Origin: an uncultured Lachnospiraceae bacterium
GTDB lineage: Bacteria > Bacillota > Clostridia > Lachnospirales > Lachnospiraceae
Assembly: GCA_910586585.1 (NCBI GenBank)
Contig: CAJUKA010000012.1
Location: 1-64,000 of the forward strand
Length of the DNA stretch: 64,000 bases
Direction of reading: 5' to 3'
Shown one piece after another: positions 30,601 to 45,600 of the stretch; position 1 is the first letter of the stretch; the number at the start of each line of letters is the position of its first letter. The notes under the pieces are model-generated. The model was not told the origin of the DNA. It did no database searches and saw nothing but the letters and a program-made list of their open reading frames with translations. The translations under genes were made by a program, and so were the position numbers.

Positions 30601-33600
30601 GTATCAGTTTGTATATCCAACAGTGGTAGGACCTCGGTATATCAGTCCTGTCCTTGATGATTCTGGTACACGTGAAGAATGGACAGAAACGCCATATCTG
30701 CCAGAGGGAACAGCGCCAAAGGACAAGTATGAGATTCAGGTCAGCCTTTCAGCAGGTGTGCCAATCACACAGCTTACAAGCAGTTCTCATAAAATTGATG
30801 TCCAGTGGCAGGAAAATACCAAAGCTGTTGTCTCGCTTGCTGATTCGTCTGATTATGCTGGAAACAGAGACTTTATTCTTGATTATAAAATGACAGGTCA
30901 GGAAATATCGGCCGGAATGATGCTCAATACAGGTGAGAATGAAAATTTCTTTATGCTGATGGTACAGCCGCCGGAACGTTTTGACGTCAAAGACATTCCG
31001 CCGAGAGAATATATTTTTGTGCTGGATATATCAGGTTCTATGTATGGATATCCGCTGGATACCGCAAAAGAACTGATAAAAAATCTGGTTTCCAACCTCA
31101 AGGAGACAGACACCTTTAATTTAATTTTGTTTTCTGGCGGGTCGTATCAGATGTCAGAACGCTCCCTCCCTGCTAATCAGGAAAACATCAAAAAAGCGAT
31201 TCGCATTATTGACAACGAAGAAGGTTCTGGCGGCACAGAGCTTGCACCGGCGCTCAGAGATGCACTGATGATTCCTTCTGTCGAAAATGTATCACGCAGT
31301 ATTGTTGTAATTACAGATGGCTATATTTATGGCGAGGAAGATATTTTTGAAATCATTCACCAGAATGTTAGAAACGCTGATTTCTTCTCCTTTGGGATTG
31401 GAAATGGTGTAAATCGTTATCTAATCGAAGGAATTGCCAAGACAGGGCAGGGGGAGCCGTTTATTGTTGCCAGTGAAGAGGAGGCATTGGAGACGGCAAA
31501 ACGTTTTAATACCTATATTCAATCGCCTGTTTTAAGAGATATTGATGTAAAATTTGAAGGGTTTGATGTCTATGATGTGGAACCTGCTATTCTGCCGACT
31601 CTTTTTGCACAGAGGCCAATTGTCCTTCTTGGGAAATGGCGCGGCGAACCAGCAGGAACGGTTCAAATAACAGGGAAAACAGGAAACGGTGACTACGCAC
31701 AGACAATTTCTATTGCTGAGTTGGCTTCTTCTGGGGCAGCTACCCCTTCAGCAGTATCGGTTGATAGTGATGCGTTAAGCTATCTATGGGCACAGAAACG
31801 AATAGAACGGCTTACGAATTATGGGCTGGACCAGAATAACCCAGATGTGAAAGAGGCAGTAACACAGATTGGACTGACCTACAGCATCTTGACCCCATAT
31901 ACATCTTTTATCGCAGTAATAGAAACAATACGAAATCCAAACCAAGATGGATCTGATGTGAATCAGCCGCTTCCACTTCCACTTGGTGTATCGAATTTTG
32001 CAGTTGGCGGATACTTGTTTGGTTCAGAACCAACGGAATTTGTTCTGATAGGCGCTTTGGCTTTCATCATACTAATGCAGCTTCCCTACGTCAAAAAACG
32101 CTTTCGAAGAAAAAGAACACATGATATTTAAAAGCAAATTGGAAAGGTGAAATACAATGAAGAAAAAGAATCTGTTATGGTATTTTTTGGCAGTTATAGC
32201 CGTCTTTATTGTCAAGGTTTATTATCGAACAGCGGACAGTGATGCCCTTAAATGGATTCTGGCCCCCACAACCTGGTGGGTCAGAACCCTTAGCGGCATA
32301 TCTTTTGAATATACCGCGCCGATGGGATATATCAGTCATGCTTACCGCTTTATCATTGCGCCCTCCTGTTCAGGGGTGCGCTTTTTGCTGCTTGTGTTTG
32401 TCATGACAATCATATCCTTTACAGACAGGATGGATTCATTTTGGAAAAAAGGAGCTTGGTTTCTTTTTTCTGTGTTCTTTTCGTATGTTTCTACAATCTT
32501 TATCAATGGAATCCGCATTACCGTTTCGATTTATCTGCCACTTTCTTTGACGCGTCACAATCTTATGGCGGGATGGCTTACTTCCAAACGCCTGCATACA
32601 ATTATAGGAACTGCAATTTATTTTTGTTCTCTGTTTCTCATTTATTATCTGGCTGGAAAATTATGCAGCTGCTTTGCCGGCAAGGCAAAAAAGGAAGAGC
32701 AAAAAAGAATGTGGCCGTTGTTGGCACCGCTTTTTTGGTATTTTATGATGGTATTGGGACTGCCTTTTGCAGGAAGAATGTATCAGAATCAGTGGGAGGG
32801 ATTTGGACAGTACACCCTTTTGGTATCGGGCGTTTGTGCTGTCGTTGTATGCTTGATTTATTTAGCTGGGAAAATTTATCGGTGCGGCTTTAATGCTGCA
32901 AAGTCCTAGGCTAAACTTGTTAATAAACTGTAATCAAATCATATAAAAGCGTTGAATTGTAGGGAAATATGAGATATAATTTTGAATATAAAGCAGAAAG
33001 CAGTAACGATATGGATTCTCAGAGTTTCTTTGAGCCTGATTCTGTGAGGTGATTTTTGGTCAGATGTGCATATGGCGGAAAATCGGCCACAGAGGCAGGC
33101 GCAGGAGAGATTCCGATCGTACATCGATAATTATGGGAGAAATTCAGGAGGAAAAAGTTATGACAGTGGAGGAATTTTATAACCTGACAGGCGGGGATTA
33201 TAAGGAAATTATGGGGCGCTTAAAAACAGAGGCGCGAATTGTCAAGTTTGCGGGGATGTTTTTGCGAGATGGAAGCTATGATATGCTTGCAAAATGCTTG
33301 GAAGATGGCAACGCAGATGAGGGATTTAGGGCAGCACATACGATGAAGGGAATGTGCCAGAATATGGCATTTACAAGACTGTATACTTCTGTGCATGAGG
33401 TTACGGAAACGCTTCGCACAAAGGATCTGGATAAGGCGAAAGAGATTTTTGTACGTTTGACAGAGGACTATAATGCGGTGATTGACGGCATCAATAAGCT
33501 CCTTGCAGAACAACCGTAGAGAATGTATTTTGGGCGTATATGATACAGAAACAGCGGATGAAAATTGGATGGAAAGGGGCAAGAATGAATGATAGGAAAA

Positions 33601-36600
33601 AATACGATTTTGATTGCAGATGATGCGGAGCTAAACCGTGAGTTAATAAAGTACATCTTTGAAGAACAGTACCAAATTCTTGAGGCAGAGGATGGCGAAC
33701 AGACAATTGACCTTATGGCAAAATATAATGATAAAATATGCCTTTTGTTTCTGGATTTGCTGATGCCAAAAAAATCCGGGCTTGATGTTCTGAAATTTAT
33801 GAACGAAAAGAAATATATAGAGTCGATCCCAGTTATCATGATAACTGGGGAAGCGACGGACGAGACCGATGAGAAAGCATATGAATATGGCGCTTCAGAA
33901 ATTATATACAAACCGTTTGCACCCAATGTAGTTATGCGGCGTGCAAAGAATCTGATTGAGCTTTTTGAACATAGGGTTTACTTGGAATATAATCTTGAGA
34001 AGCATACCAAGCAGCTTCAAGAGAGCAAAAAAAAGCTTGAGAAAAACAATGAATTTTTGCTTAATTTGATTAGCTCTGTTGTAGAATTCCGAAGCCAGGA
34101 GTCTGAAATACATATACAGAAAATAAAGTATTTTACCAAACTGTTTCTCAAATATATCAGAAAATACTATCCACAGTATGGACTTACAGAGGAACAGTCC
34201 GCATTGATTGTGCAGGCGGCAGCGATTCATGATATTGGAAAAATTGCAATACCAGACAAGATTCTGCTGAAAACAGAGGAACTCACAAAAGCAGAGCGCG
34301 AGGAGATAGAAAAACATACAATATACGGCTGTCAAATCCTTGAGAGAATCAAGCAGGAGGATAGCGAATTTTATCAGTATTGTTATGATATCTGCCGTTT
34401 TCACCATGAACGGTATGACGGAACAGGGTATCCGGACCACCTCAAGGGCGATGCGATTCCAATTTGGGCACAGGTAGTGTCAATTGTCAATGCGTATGAT
34501 GCACTTGTGAGCAAGAGGATATACAAGTTTCCATGCACTGTAGAGCAGGCGGAACGTAAGATTATGGCAGGGGAATGCGGCGCTTTTTCACCGGTTATGC
34601 TGGATTGTTTCAGACTAGCCAAATCAGAACTGATTGCAGTTACCGAGAGAGAAGGGAAGCTTTTCATGGCGGATACAGAATCGAATGGTTAAAGGTAAAT
34701 AGATTGTTCCATCGGCAATTGAGACGTTGACATTTGTGGAATGAATATAAAAAATTGAGTGCTTATGTGCTCAATTTTTTATACTTAATAGGAAAAAGCG
34801 AATACATGACTCAATGAAACAAAAAACGAAGTTTTTTGCAGATTGAGCGCGCTGGCGCTCAATTTTTTATGCACACGCCGATGCAGAGGAAGTATAGGAA
34901 AAAGATGTATCTTCCCTACTCGATTTATGGAAAATTATATACATTTTTGCCAATAACAGTATTGATTAGAGGAACTATTATGAGCAATTAATTAGGAAAG
35001 ACAAAAAATTCAGACATTTACTAGACAATTTTTCCAAGTTTTTGTATAATTATGGATAGGTATTTTCCGTTGGCTGTGTATGCTCCTGTCAATGGAAGGT
35101 ATCGTGAAGGCTAGATAGCAGAAAGCTATATTTGCAGAATTTCAGGCATACGGAGGCGCATAAATGGGAAAAAATAAGAAGTATAAAAGGTCTGTCTATC
35201 AGTCGTTGGCAGTGATTACCCAGTTTGGCATCAATATGCTCGTTCCAATCTTTTTATGTTCGTTTGCGGGACTATTCCTTGACAGGAAGCTAGGAACCGC
35301 ATTTTGGTTTGTCTTACTTTTCTTTGTGGGAGCCATCTCAGGCTTTAGGAACATATTTATTCTGGCAAGGAAAATATACGAGGGAGATGATAAAGATGAA
35401 GAACAGACTTAAAGAAATCAATGCGGCATTGCCGGGTCTGCTTTTGGGAATCATTTTATTTGGTGTATTGTGCCAGATAACAGGTCTTTTCTTCGTGTCA
35501 GACAAAGCAGGATACAGTATAGGGATTTGGATAGGAGTGCTTACAGCAGTATTTATGGCTTTCCACATGGCAATCTCATTGAATTTAGCCGTAGAAAGAG
35601 ATGTAAAGGGGGCGCAGGCAGTAGCAACGAGGCAGAATATTATTAGATATTTTATTGTGGTGATTATCCTGGGGATATTGATGATAACGAGAATTGGCAA
35701 TCCGCTGGCGGCTTTTGCGGGGATCATGGGTCTCAAGGTTTCGGCCTATGTGCAGCCTTTATTTGCGAAGCTATCCCGCAAAGAGATGTCAGGTGATACA
35801 TCCAATGAAGTTTAAAGAACTGTTTGGGACAATCACAGGTACGTTCTGCATGAAACTTGGAAGTGCTGAATAGTTTATGAAGGAGCAAGCAAAACTGAAT
35901 AAAGAAATAAATAAGGAGGTGAGTGTATGGGAGCAGGAATTTTGTTATCTGGCTCTGATGATATTGACTTTATGATACATGGCGTTTTCCAGTATGAGTT
36001 GTTCGGTCAGAAGCTTTGGATAACAACTACGCATGTCTGTCTGTTCATCGTGATGGCAATCATTGTTATTTTCTGCCTATGTGCGAATAAGGCGGTGAAA
36101 CATGCAACAGAAGTCCCTGGAGCTTTCCAAAATGTTGTAGAGCTGGTGGTAGAAAAGCTGGACGGCATGATCAATGGTGTTATGGGGAAAAACGGTGCTG
36201 CGTTTGCTAACTATATTGGCACACTGTTTATTTTTATCCTAATTAGCAACATCTCTGGTCTGGTGGGGCTTAGAGCGCCCACGGCTGATTATGGCGTGAC
36301 ATTTTCACTTGGATTAATCACATTTACCTTGATAACCTTCAACAAGTTTAAATACCAGAAGGTTTCGGGGGTTATCAAAGGATTGTGTGATCCATGGCCA
36401 ATTTGGGCACCATTCAACATTATCGGAGATATTGCAGTACCGATTTCCTTGTCACTGCGTTTGTTTGCAAACGTTTTGTCAGGAAGTGTTATCATGGCAT
36501 TGATTTATGGCTTGCTGGGCTTTATCGCTACAGGCTGGCCGGCAGCATTGCATGTATACTTTGACTTGTTCTCAGGAGCAATTCAGACATATGTATTCTG

Positions 36601-39600
36601 TATGCTGACAATGACGTATATCAACAATGCGATTGATGGATAAAACGAAATGATTTTTCGTACTGAAAAAGACACAGTGCATCAAAATTGAAAACGTTGA
36701 TTAAGAGAACAGCCTGCTGTTCTTCAATATGTGAAACAATATGAGTTAATTATTTAAACAGGAGGAATTCATTATGGAATTTAATTCAAACTTTATCTTA
36801 GGTTGTTCAGCAATCGGTGCAGGCCTTGCAGTTATTGCAGGTATTGGACCTGGTGTAGGCCAGGGTATTGCCGCAGGTCATGCAGCAGCAGCAGTTGGTA
36901 GAAATCCAGGTGCGAAATCAGACGTTACTTCTACCATGCTTCTTGGTCAGGCGGTTGCCGAAACAACAGGTCTTTATGGTCTGCTTGTAGCGATGCTGTT
37001 ATTGTTTGTAAAACCGTTAGTACCTTAATCAGATATACAAAATTAGATAAAATGATTAGCAAGTTTTATGGAATGTATATCTTAAAGAATACGCAAATCA
37101 GTGCAAAACCGGATTGAAATGTACAATGGTTTGCGCAGTAAATCAAGGAAGGAGGTACAAAGGTATGATACTTGCTACCGAGGCAGAGGGATTAAGCCGC
37201 TTATTTGACCTGGATTTTCAGCTTTTAGCTGATGCAGTGCTGATGACGATAGCGATGTTTTTCCTGTTTATGTTTGCATCACATTTCTTATTCAATCCTG
37301 TGAGGAAAATGCTCAAAGACAGACAGGAAAAGATAAAGGGCGAACTTGAGCAGGCCGCTTCCGATCAGAAATCAGCAGCCGAAATACGTGCGCTCTATGA
37401 GGAAAAGCTCAATCAGGCAGGCAAAGAGGCAGAGGCAATTTTAACAGATGCCCGCAAGCGTGGTATGGAAAATGAGGCAAGGATTGTTGCTGAAGCAAAA
37501 CAAGAGGCAGCAAAAATTATTGAGCGGGCAAAAGTCGAGGCAGAGCTTGAAAAGCAGAAGATGACAGATGAAGTGAAACGTGAAATGATTGCGGTTGCTT
37601 CTGTGATGGCTGCCAGAATTGTCCAGGTTAATATTGATACAAACGCCCAGCATGAACTCATTGAAGAAACTTTGAAAGAAATAGGTGATAGCACATGGCT
37701 AAACTAGTTTCCCAAACGTATGCGCAGGCGCTGTTTGAATTGGCTGTTGAAAAAAATGAGACATCAATGTTTATGGACGAGACATTGGGGCTTATTGAGG
37801 TCATTCAGACCAATACAGACTTCACGCAGTTTATGAATCATCCCAAAATTCCGAAAGAGGATAAAGTAAATGTGGTGAAGAATGTATTTGAGAACAGAAT
37901 CAGCAAAGAGCTGATAGGGTTTCTCATTACAATCATTGAAAAGGACCGCTACAATGAGATAGAGGCGATACTTCGGGAATTTATTTTCAAAATAAAGGAG
38001 TACAGCAATATCGGGAGAGCTTATGTGACAACAGCGATTGCATTAAAAGATAAGGAAAAAAATGATATTGAGACACGATTGCTTGCTACCACCAGATATA
38101 AGACTATTGAGTGTATCTACGATGTAGATCAGAGCTTGATAGGAGGCATGGTTATCAAGATGGGTGACAGGGTAGTGGACAGCAGCATTCGTACCAAACT
38201 GGGAAAGCTTCAAAAAGAGCTTTTGGCAATCCAAATGTGAGGCGTTTCCAAAAATAAACAGAAAGGTGCAGATCCATATGAATTTAAGACCAGAAGAAAT
38301 CAGTTCTGTGATTAAGGATCAGATCAAGAGATATGCCGCTGAATTGGAAGTATCAGATGTTGGTACTGTTATTCAGGTGGCAGATGGTATCGCACGTGTA
38401 CATGGACTTGAGAAAGCAATGCAGGGTGAACTGCTTGAATTTCCAGGAGAGGTTTATGGCATGGTTATGAACCTTGAGGAGGATAATGTAGGCGCGGTAT
38501 TGCTTGGAAATTCCAAGAATATTAACGAAGGTGATACTGTAAAGACAACAAGCCGTGTTGTAGAGGTGCCGGTTGGCGATGCGATGCTTGGCCGCGTTGT
38601 CAATGCGCTTGGTCAGCCGATAGACGGCAAGGGTCCTATCGCAACGACAAAATATCGTCAGATTGAAAGAGTAGCGTCAGGTGTTATTACAAGAAAGAGC
38701 GTAGATACACCGATGCAGACCGGTATCAAGGCAATTGATGCCATGGTTCCAATTGGAAGAGGCCAGCGAGAATTGATTATCGGTGACAGGCAGACGGGTA
38801 AGACTGCTATTGCCATTGATACCATCATCAATCAAAAAGGCCAGAACATGAAATGTATCTATGTTGCAATTGGTCAGAAAGCTTCGACGGTTGCGAGCAT
38901 TGTTAAGACATTGGAAGAGTTTGGCGCAATGTCTTATACAACAATTGTAGCGGCAACAGCAAGTGAGCTTGCGCCATTGCAGTACATTGCGCCGTACTCA
39001 GGCTGCGCAATTGGTGAGGAATGGATGGAGAACGGAGAAGATGTACTCATCATCTATGATGATTTGAGCAAACATGCGGTTGCATATCGTACCCTTTCTC
39101 TGTTACTGAAGCGTCCGCCCGGACGTGAGGCGTTTCCTGGCGACGTATTTTATCTTCACTCAAGACTTCTTGAGCGTGCATGCCGTATGAATGATGAATA
39201 TGGCGGCGGTTCTATCACTGCGCTGCCGATTATTGAAACACAGGCAGGCGATGTTTCCGCATATATTCCAACAAATGTTATCTCGATTACAGATGGACAG
39301 ATTTACCTTGAGACAGAAATGTTTAACTCCGGTTTCAGACCAGCTGTAAATGCAGGTTTGTCCGTTTCGCGAGTTGGTGGTTCTGCGCAGATCAAGGCGA
39401 TGAAGAAGATTGCGGGACCGATTCGTACAGAGCTTGCCCAGTACAGAGAGCTTGCTTCCTTTGCACAGTTTGGTTCAGACCTTGACCCGGACACAAAGGA
39501 AAGACTAGAGCAGGGTGCACGAATCAAAGAAATCTTAAAACAGCCTCAGTATAAGCCAATGGCTGTTGAATATCAGGTAATTATTCTTTTCGTAGCGACC

Positions 39601-42600
39601 AAAAAGTATTTGCTTGATGTACCAGTTGGTGATATCACAAGATTTGAAGCAGAGCTTTTTGAGTTCCTTGATACCAAATATCCGCAGGTGCCAAAGGCAA
39701 TCCGAGAGGAAAGAGTAATTTCCGATGAAACCGAAAAGACGCTTGTTGCAGCGATTGAAGAGTTTAAAGGACGCTTCAAATAAATAGAAGGGGGGACTGA
39801 ATATTTATGGCCTCAATGAGAGATATAAAAAGACGTAAAGGCTCTGTACAAAGTACACAGCAGATTACAAAGGCCATGAAGCTTGTTTCCACCGTTAAAC
39901 TGCAAAGGGCAAAAGGGCGTGCAGAAAAGTCAAAGACTTATTTTAACTGCATGTATGATACGGTGGTTTCCATGCTTTCCAAGGCAGGAGATATCAACCA
40001 TCCGTACCTTAAGCAAAGCAATTCCCCCAAAAAAGCAGTGATTGTAATCACAGCAAACAGGGGGCTTGCCGGCGGTTACAATTCGAATATTATAAAGCTT
40101 GTACGAGATAATGATTGGAACAAAGAGGATTTGATCATTTATCCGATAGGAAGCAAGGGAAGAGATACTTTTGCAAGATTGGGCTATGAGCTTGGCGAGG
40201 ATCATTCCGATGCGATTGACGAGCCAATTTATGCAGATGCGATGACGATCAGCAATCAAGTGCTCAGTGATTTTGCATCAGGTAAGGTGGGAGAGATTTA
40301 TGTTGTTTATACAGGGTTCAAAAATACTGTAACACATATACCAACCAGACTGAAGCTGCTTCCTATCAAGATTGAAGATGAGCGCAAAAGTGAAGACAAG
40401 GCAGTGCTGGATTTTGAGCCTGAGACAGAGGATGCAATTGATCTCATTATTCCAAAGTATATCACCAGTTTGATTTATGGAGCGATGATAGAGGCTGTGG
40501 CGAGCGAAAATGCAGCCAGAATGCAGGCAATGGATAATGCTACGAACAATGCAGACGAGATTATATCAAGCTTATCTCTGCTTTACAACAGAGCACGCCA
40601 GAGTGCGATTACACAGGAATTAACAGAGATTATCGCGGGCGCTCAGGCCATATCATAAAACGAAAAGAAGTTCTGTTCCTGTTTCGCGTACAGGGGAAAA
40701 GCTATATTTCGTTTAGGTATTCTGCAAAAAAATATTAGATAGAGAGGAAACAAAAAGATGGCAGATAAGATAATTGGTAAAGTTACCCAGATTATCGGTG
40801 CGGTTCTTGATGTCAAGTTCAGTGAAGGACAGCTTCCAGAGCTGAACGATGCAGTTAAAATTACAAGAAGTGACGGCACAGAGCTGACAATCGAGGTTGC
40901 ACAGCATTTGGGTGATGATACGGTAAGATGTATCGCCATGGGTCCTACCGACGGACTTGTAAGAGGAATGGATGCTGTTTCAACAGGCGCTCCAATTACG
41001 GTTCCAGTTGGTGAGAGTACACTTGGACGTATGTTCAATGTACTTGGGGAACCAATAGATAATAAACCAGCGCCGGAAGCGCAAGGTTATGAGCCGATTC
41101 ACAGACCAGCACCTTCTTTTGAAGAGCAGGCAACATCAACAGAGATGCTTGAGACAGGTATCAAAGTCGTTGACCTTCTCTGTCCTTATCAGAGAGGTGG
41201 TAAGATTGGCTTGTTCGGCGGTGCCGGCGTAGGCAAAACAGTATTGATCCAGGAGCTGATCACCAATATTGCAAATGAGCATGATGGATTCTCCGTATTT
41301 ACAGGTGTAGGCGAGCGTACCAGAGAAGGAAACGACCTTTATAATGAAATGACGGAATCTGGTGTTATCAGCAAAACCGCCATGGTATTTGGACAGATGA
41401 ATGAGCCGCCCGGAGCAAGAATGCGTGTTGGTTTGACGGGACTTACAATGGCGGAGTATTTCCGTGACAAAGGTGGAAAGGATGTGCTTCTTTTCATTGA
41501 CAATATTTTCCGTTTCACACAGGCTGGTTCTGAGGTTTCGGCGCTGCTTGGCCGTGTGCCTTCAGCCGTAGGTTATCAGCCTACATTACAGACAGAGATG
41601 GGTGCTTTGCAGGAGCGTATCACTTCTACAAAGAATGGTTCCATCACTTCTGTACAGGCAGTATATGTGCCGGCCGATGACTTGACGGACCCCGCGCCTG
41701 CAACGACATTCGCACATTTGGACGCGACGACGGTTCTTTCGCGTTCAATTGTTGAGCTTGGTATTTATCCTGCTGTTGACCCGCTGGAGTCTTCATCAAG
41801 AATTCTTGATCCACGTATCGTAGGTCAGGAACATTATGAGGTAGCGCGCGGCGTACAGCAGATTCTCCAAAAATATAAGGAACTTCAGGATATTATTGCT
41901 ATTCTCGGTATGGATGAATTGTCAGAGGAAGATAAGATAATCGTGAATCGTGCAAGAAAGATTCAGCGATTCCTGTCTCAGCCTTTCCACGTAGCGGAAC
42001 AGTTTACAGGTATGCCGGGTAAGTATGTACCAATCACAGAGACAATCAGAGGCTTTAAGGAAATTATGGAAGGCAAACATGACGATATTCCTGAAGGACA
42101 TTTCCTCAATGCTGGAACAATTGATGACGTTACCGCCCGCGTCAAGTAGGGAGGTGCTACTATGGCAGAGAAGTTCAAGCTTACAATCGTGACGCCGGAC
42201 CGTGCGTTTTTTGATGAAGAGGCGGACATGGTGGAATTCAACACAACAGAAGGCGAGATTGGCGTTTATGCTGGTCATGCGCCGCTCACAGTTATTGTGA
42301 AGCCAGGTATTCTAACGATTACACAGGGCGAAACTGTGAGAAATGCAGCTCTTCATGCCGGATTCGTTCAGATACTGCCGCAGGAGATCACAATCCTTGC
42401 AGAGATTATCGAGTGGCCAAGCGAGATTGATGAAGCACGTGCAAATGCGGCGAAGCAACGTGCAGAAGGAAGACTTACAGAGCGCGGAAGCAGCGTAGAT
42501 GTTGCAAGAGCAGAGGCGGCTCTGATGCGTTCCATCGCACGTATCAATGCAGCAAAATTGAAATAAGAAAGAATATAAATCATTGAAAAAATCACTGTCT

Positions 42601-45600
42601 GAACAATCGGGCAGTGTTTTTTGTTGTGGTGCTATAACTTACCGTAAGCCAAGAAGAATGAGCATGGTTGAACTGTTACTGTGAAAGATAAATTAAGCGA
42701 CAGCAGTCGGTGAGAATTGCTGTCGCCAGTTTATAATTTTTGGTCTTTGTCAGAGGGAATATATCGAACAATATCTTTGATATCACAATCTAAAATCCGG
42801 CATATATCATTCAACGTTTTGGTTGATACATCTTTGTTGTGCTTCAAACGGTGAAGTGTGCTATGTGATAAATGATGTTTGTTTGTCAAAGTGTACCAAT
42901 TTTCGGAAGATTTTTCCAAGGTTTTCCAGAATGGAAAATAGTCAATCACATGCAGTCCCCCTTCAATAGTATCTTTAACAATAGAATAAAATATATTCTG
43001 ATACGAAAATATCTTCGCAAGAACGAACATAGAAAGGGTAGGGAATAAAAGTAAAGAAAAAAGAAACAGATTAAGAAAAATGATATAGAAAATAAATATA
43101 AGCGACAGCAAATAGTGAGAGTTGCTGTCGCTAGTTTATAATTTCTGGTCTTTGTCAGAAGGAATGTATCGAACAATATCCTTTATGTCGCAGCCTAATA
43201 TTCGGCATAAATCGTTCAGTGTTTTAGTGGTTACATTTTTGTTATATTTTAAACGGTTGAGCGTGCTGTCCGATATGCGGTGGTTCTTCGTCAAAGTGTA
43301 CCAATTTTCAGTTGATTTTTCCAGAGTCTTCCAGAACGGAAAATAGTCAATCACATGCAGTCCCCCTTCAAAAATATGATTAACAATAGAATAAAATATA
43401 TTCTGATACTTGAATATCTTTAGAAAAACGAATATATTAAAGGAGAGAGGAAAATATATGTGTAGGCTGTATCATTTGAAAGGAGAAAATCATCAAATGA
43501 AATTTTATGAAATTATGTACATCATTGAGGACGAGCAGCAGGAAAGGCTGTTGGCATTGGCAGAGCGCTATGAAAAAGTTAATGGGTGGAATGAAAAAGA
43601 AATATTGCAGTTTGCGGTTGCAGCGACTTACAAATATGATATGGAAAGCAAACTCAAGTTTTTGGAAGGTGAAATTGTCAAAATCGAAAAAGATTAGAAG
43701 AAACAGCAGGAATTGAAGCATTTCAAAACAGAAAGGAATAAATGCTAATGGGGATAAGGGCGGTTGCAAGGCATGGTATCAGCATATTGAGAAAAATGCA
43801 GCACAAGGTAAGATTCAAAATAAAACTATGGGAAATGGACAGATTGTGGGAGTACATGGGCGGCAGCTGTTGGGGGTTGTTCCCACCGTCCTTTTATTAC
43901 ACACATACAGAAGAAGAAATAGAACGAATATCAAAAGAGATAATGGAACGTCTCAAAAAATTGATTGACGAATTTTAAGCACGTAGGCATTGGTTTTAAA
44001 GGTGCTTTGAGAAATGGAAATGCCCAATCTGCATTTGTGGCGTATAGAAAAAAATATCAAAAACTGAAAAATTTTATTTTGGTAGCGGTTATCTTAACAG
44101 ACAATCAGCTACTTTTTTACCTTATAGGAAAGTGCGAATACAGAACCCCATTGAAACAAAAAATTGTATAGAATGCAAACTTTTGCTAAAACCTTCAAAA
44201 TTAATATTCCTTTTAAGGATTTTTTAATATTTCCTGTTTTATAATAAACACAACAAAAAGAAAGGAAGCAGTGAAAAATATGTGGTTTGAAATACTGAAA
44301 AAAGATTTGAGGAAGCAAAAAGGTGTCAATATCATATTATTTTTGTTTATCACACTATCTACAATATTCCTTGCCAGCAGCGTCAACAATATTTGTCTGG
44401 TTATAAACGGACTTGATACGTACATGGAGTATGCCAATGTCAGTGATGTGATGGTGGTGTTTGGAGCAGAGGACGAAAAGGAGCAATTTGAGGATTGGCT
44501 GGACAGCCGCAGTGAGGTGACAGAATACGCCTATGAGCAGTTATGCGAAATTAAGGCAGATGATATTTTGGTGGTAAAGACAGGAGAAACAAGTTCCTTT
44601 GATGCAAATGGAGCAAGTCTTTATCTAGGATATACAGGAGGAAAATATGCAAAACCGCTGGATGCCCAAGGAAATGATTTGGTGGTTGGAGCAGGAGAAG
44701 TAGCGGTTGCACCCGGTTTGATGGAACGCAATGCACTTCATATCGGGGATGAACTACAATTCAAGCTTTCTGACAAAACATATACCTACCGAGTTGCTAT
44801 GCAGGTCAAAGATATCATGTATGGAAATGAAATGAGCGGAATGGGTCGATTTGTATTCTGCAAAGAGGATTATGACAAGATGGTATCAAACTGTACCAAT
44901 GTCAAAATTATGACCTATGGGTATAACACAACAGATTTGCAAAAAACGCTGGATTCCATGAATCATCAGGGATTTACAAGGTTGGCAAATGCGTTTGAGC
45001 GGGACATTTATTCAATGTTGTATGTATTTGATATGATTATTGCAGCACTGTTTATTGTGGTTGGGCTTTGCCTGATTTTGATATCATTGATGATACTGCG
45101 CTTTTCCTTAAGCTTTACAATGGAAGAAAATTATCGTGAAATAGGCGTAATGAAAGCAATTGGCATGAGAAATTTCTCTATACAAAAAATATATCTTGTG
45201 AAATATTTAACAGTAGTTGCAGTCGGAGCATTTGCTGGATTTTTGCTAAGTATTCCCATTGGGAAAGTGATGGAACGCAGTGTCAGCAAGAATATGGTGT
45301 TGGGGGATAGTGCAAATTCGATTGGCTTGAATTTGCTGTGCAGTGTGGTCATCATTGTTTTTGTGACAGCGATGTGTATTGCATTTACTGGAAAATTAAA
45401 AAAGATTTCTGCAATTGAGGCAATACGAAGTGGGGGAACTGGCGAACGATATCAGAAGCGCAGAGGGATTAGCCTTTATAAAAGAAAGTATATGGGAACA
45501 ATCTCTTTCTTGGGATTAAATGATATTTTATGCAATAAAAAGCGGTATCTGGTGTTGTTTCTTACGTTTTGCATTAGCTTTGTACTGATAACGGTTCCAC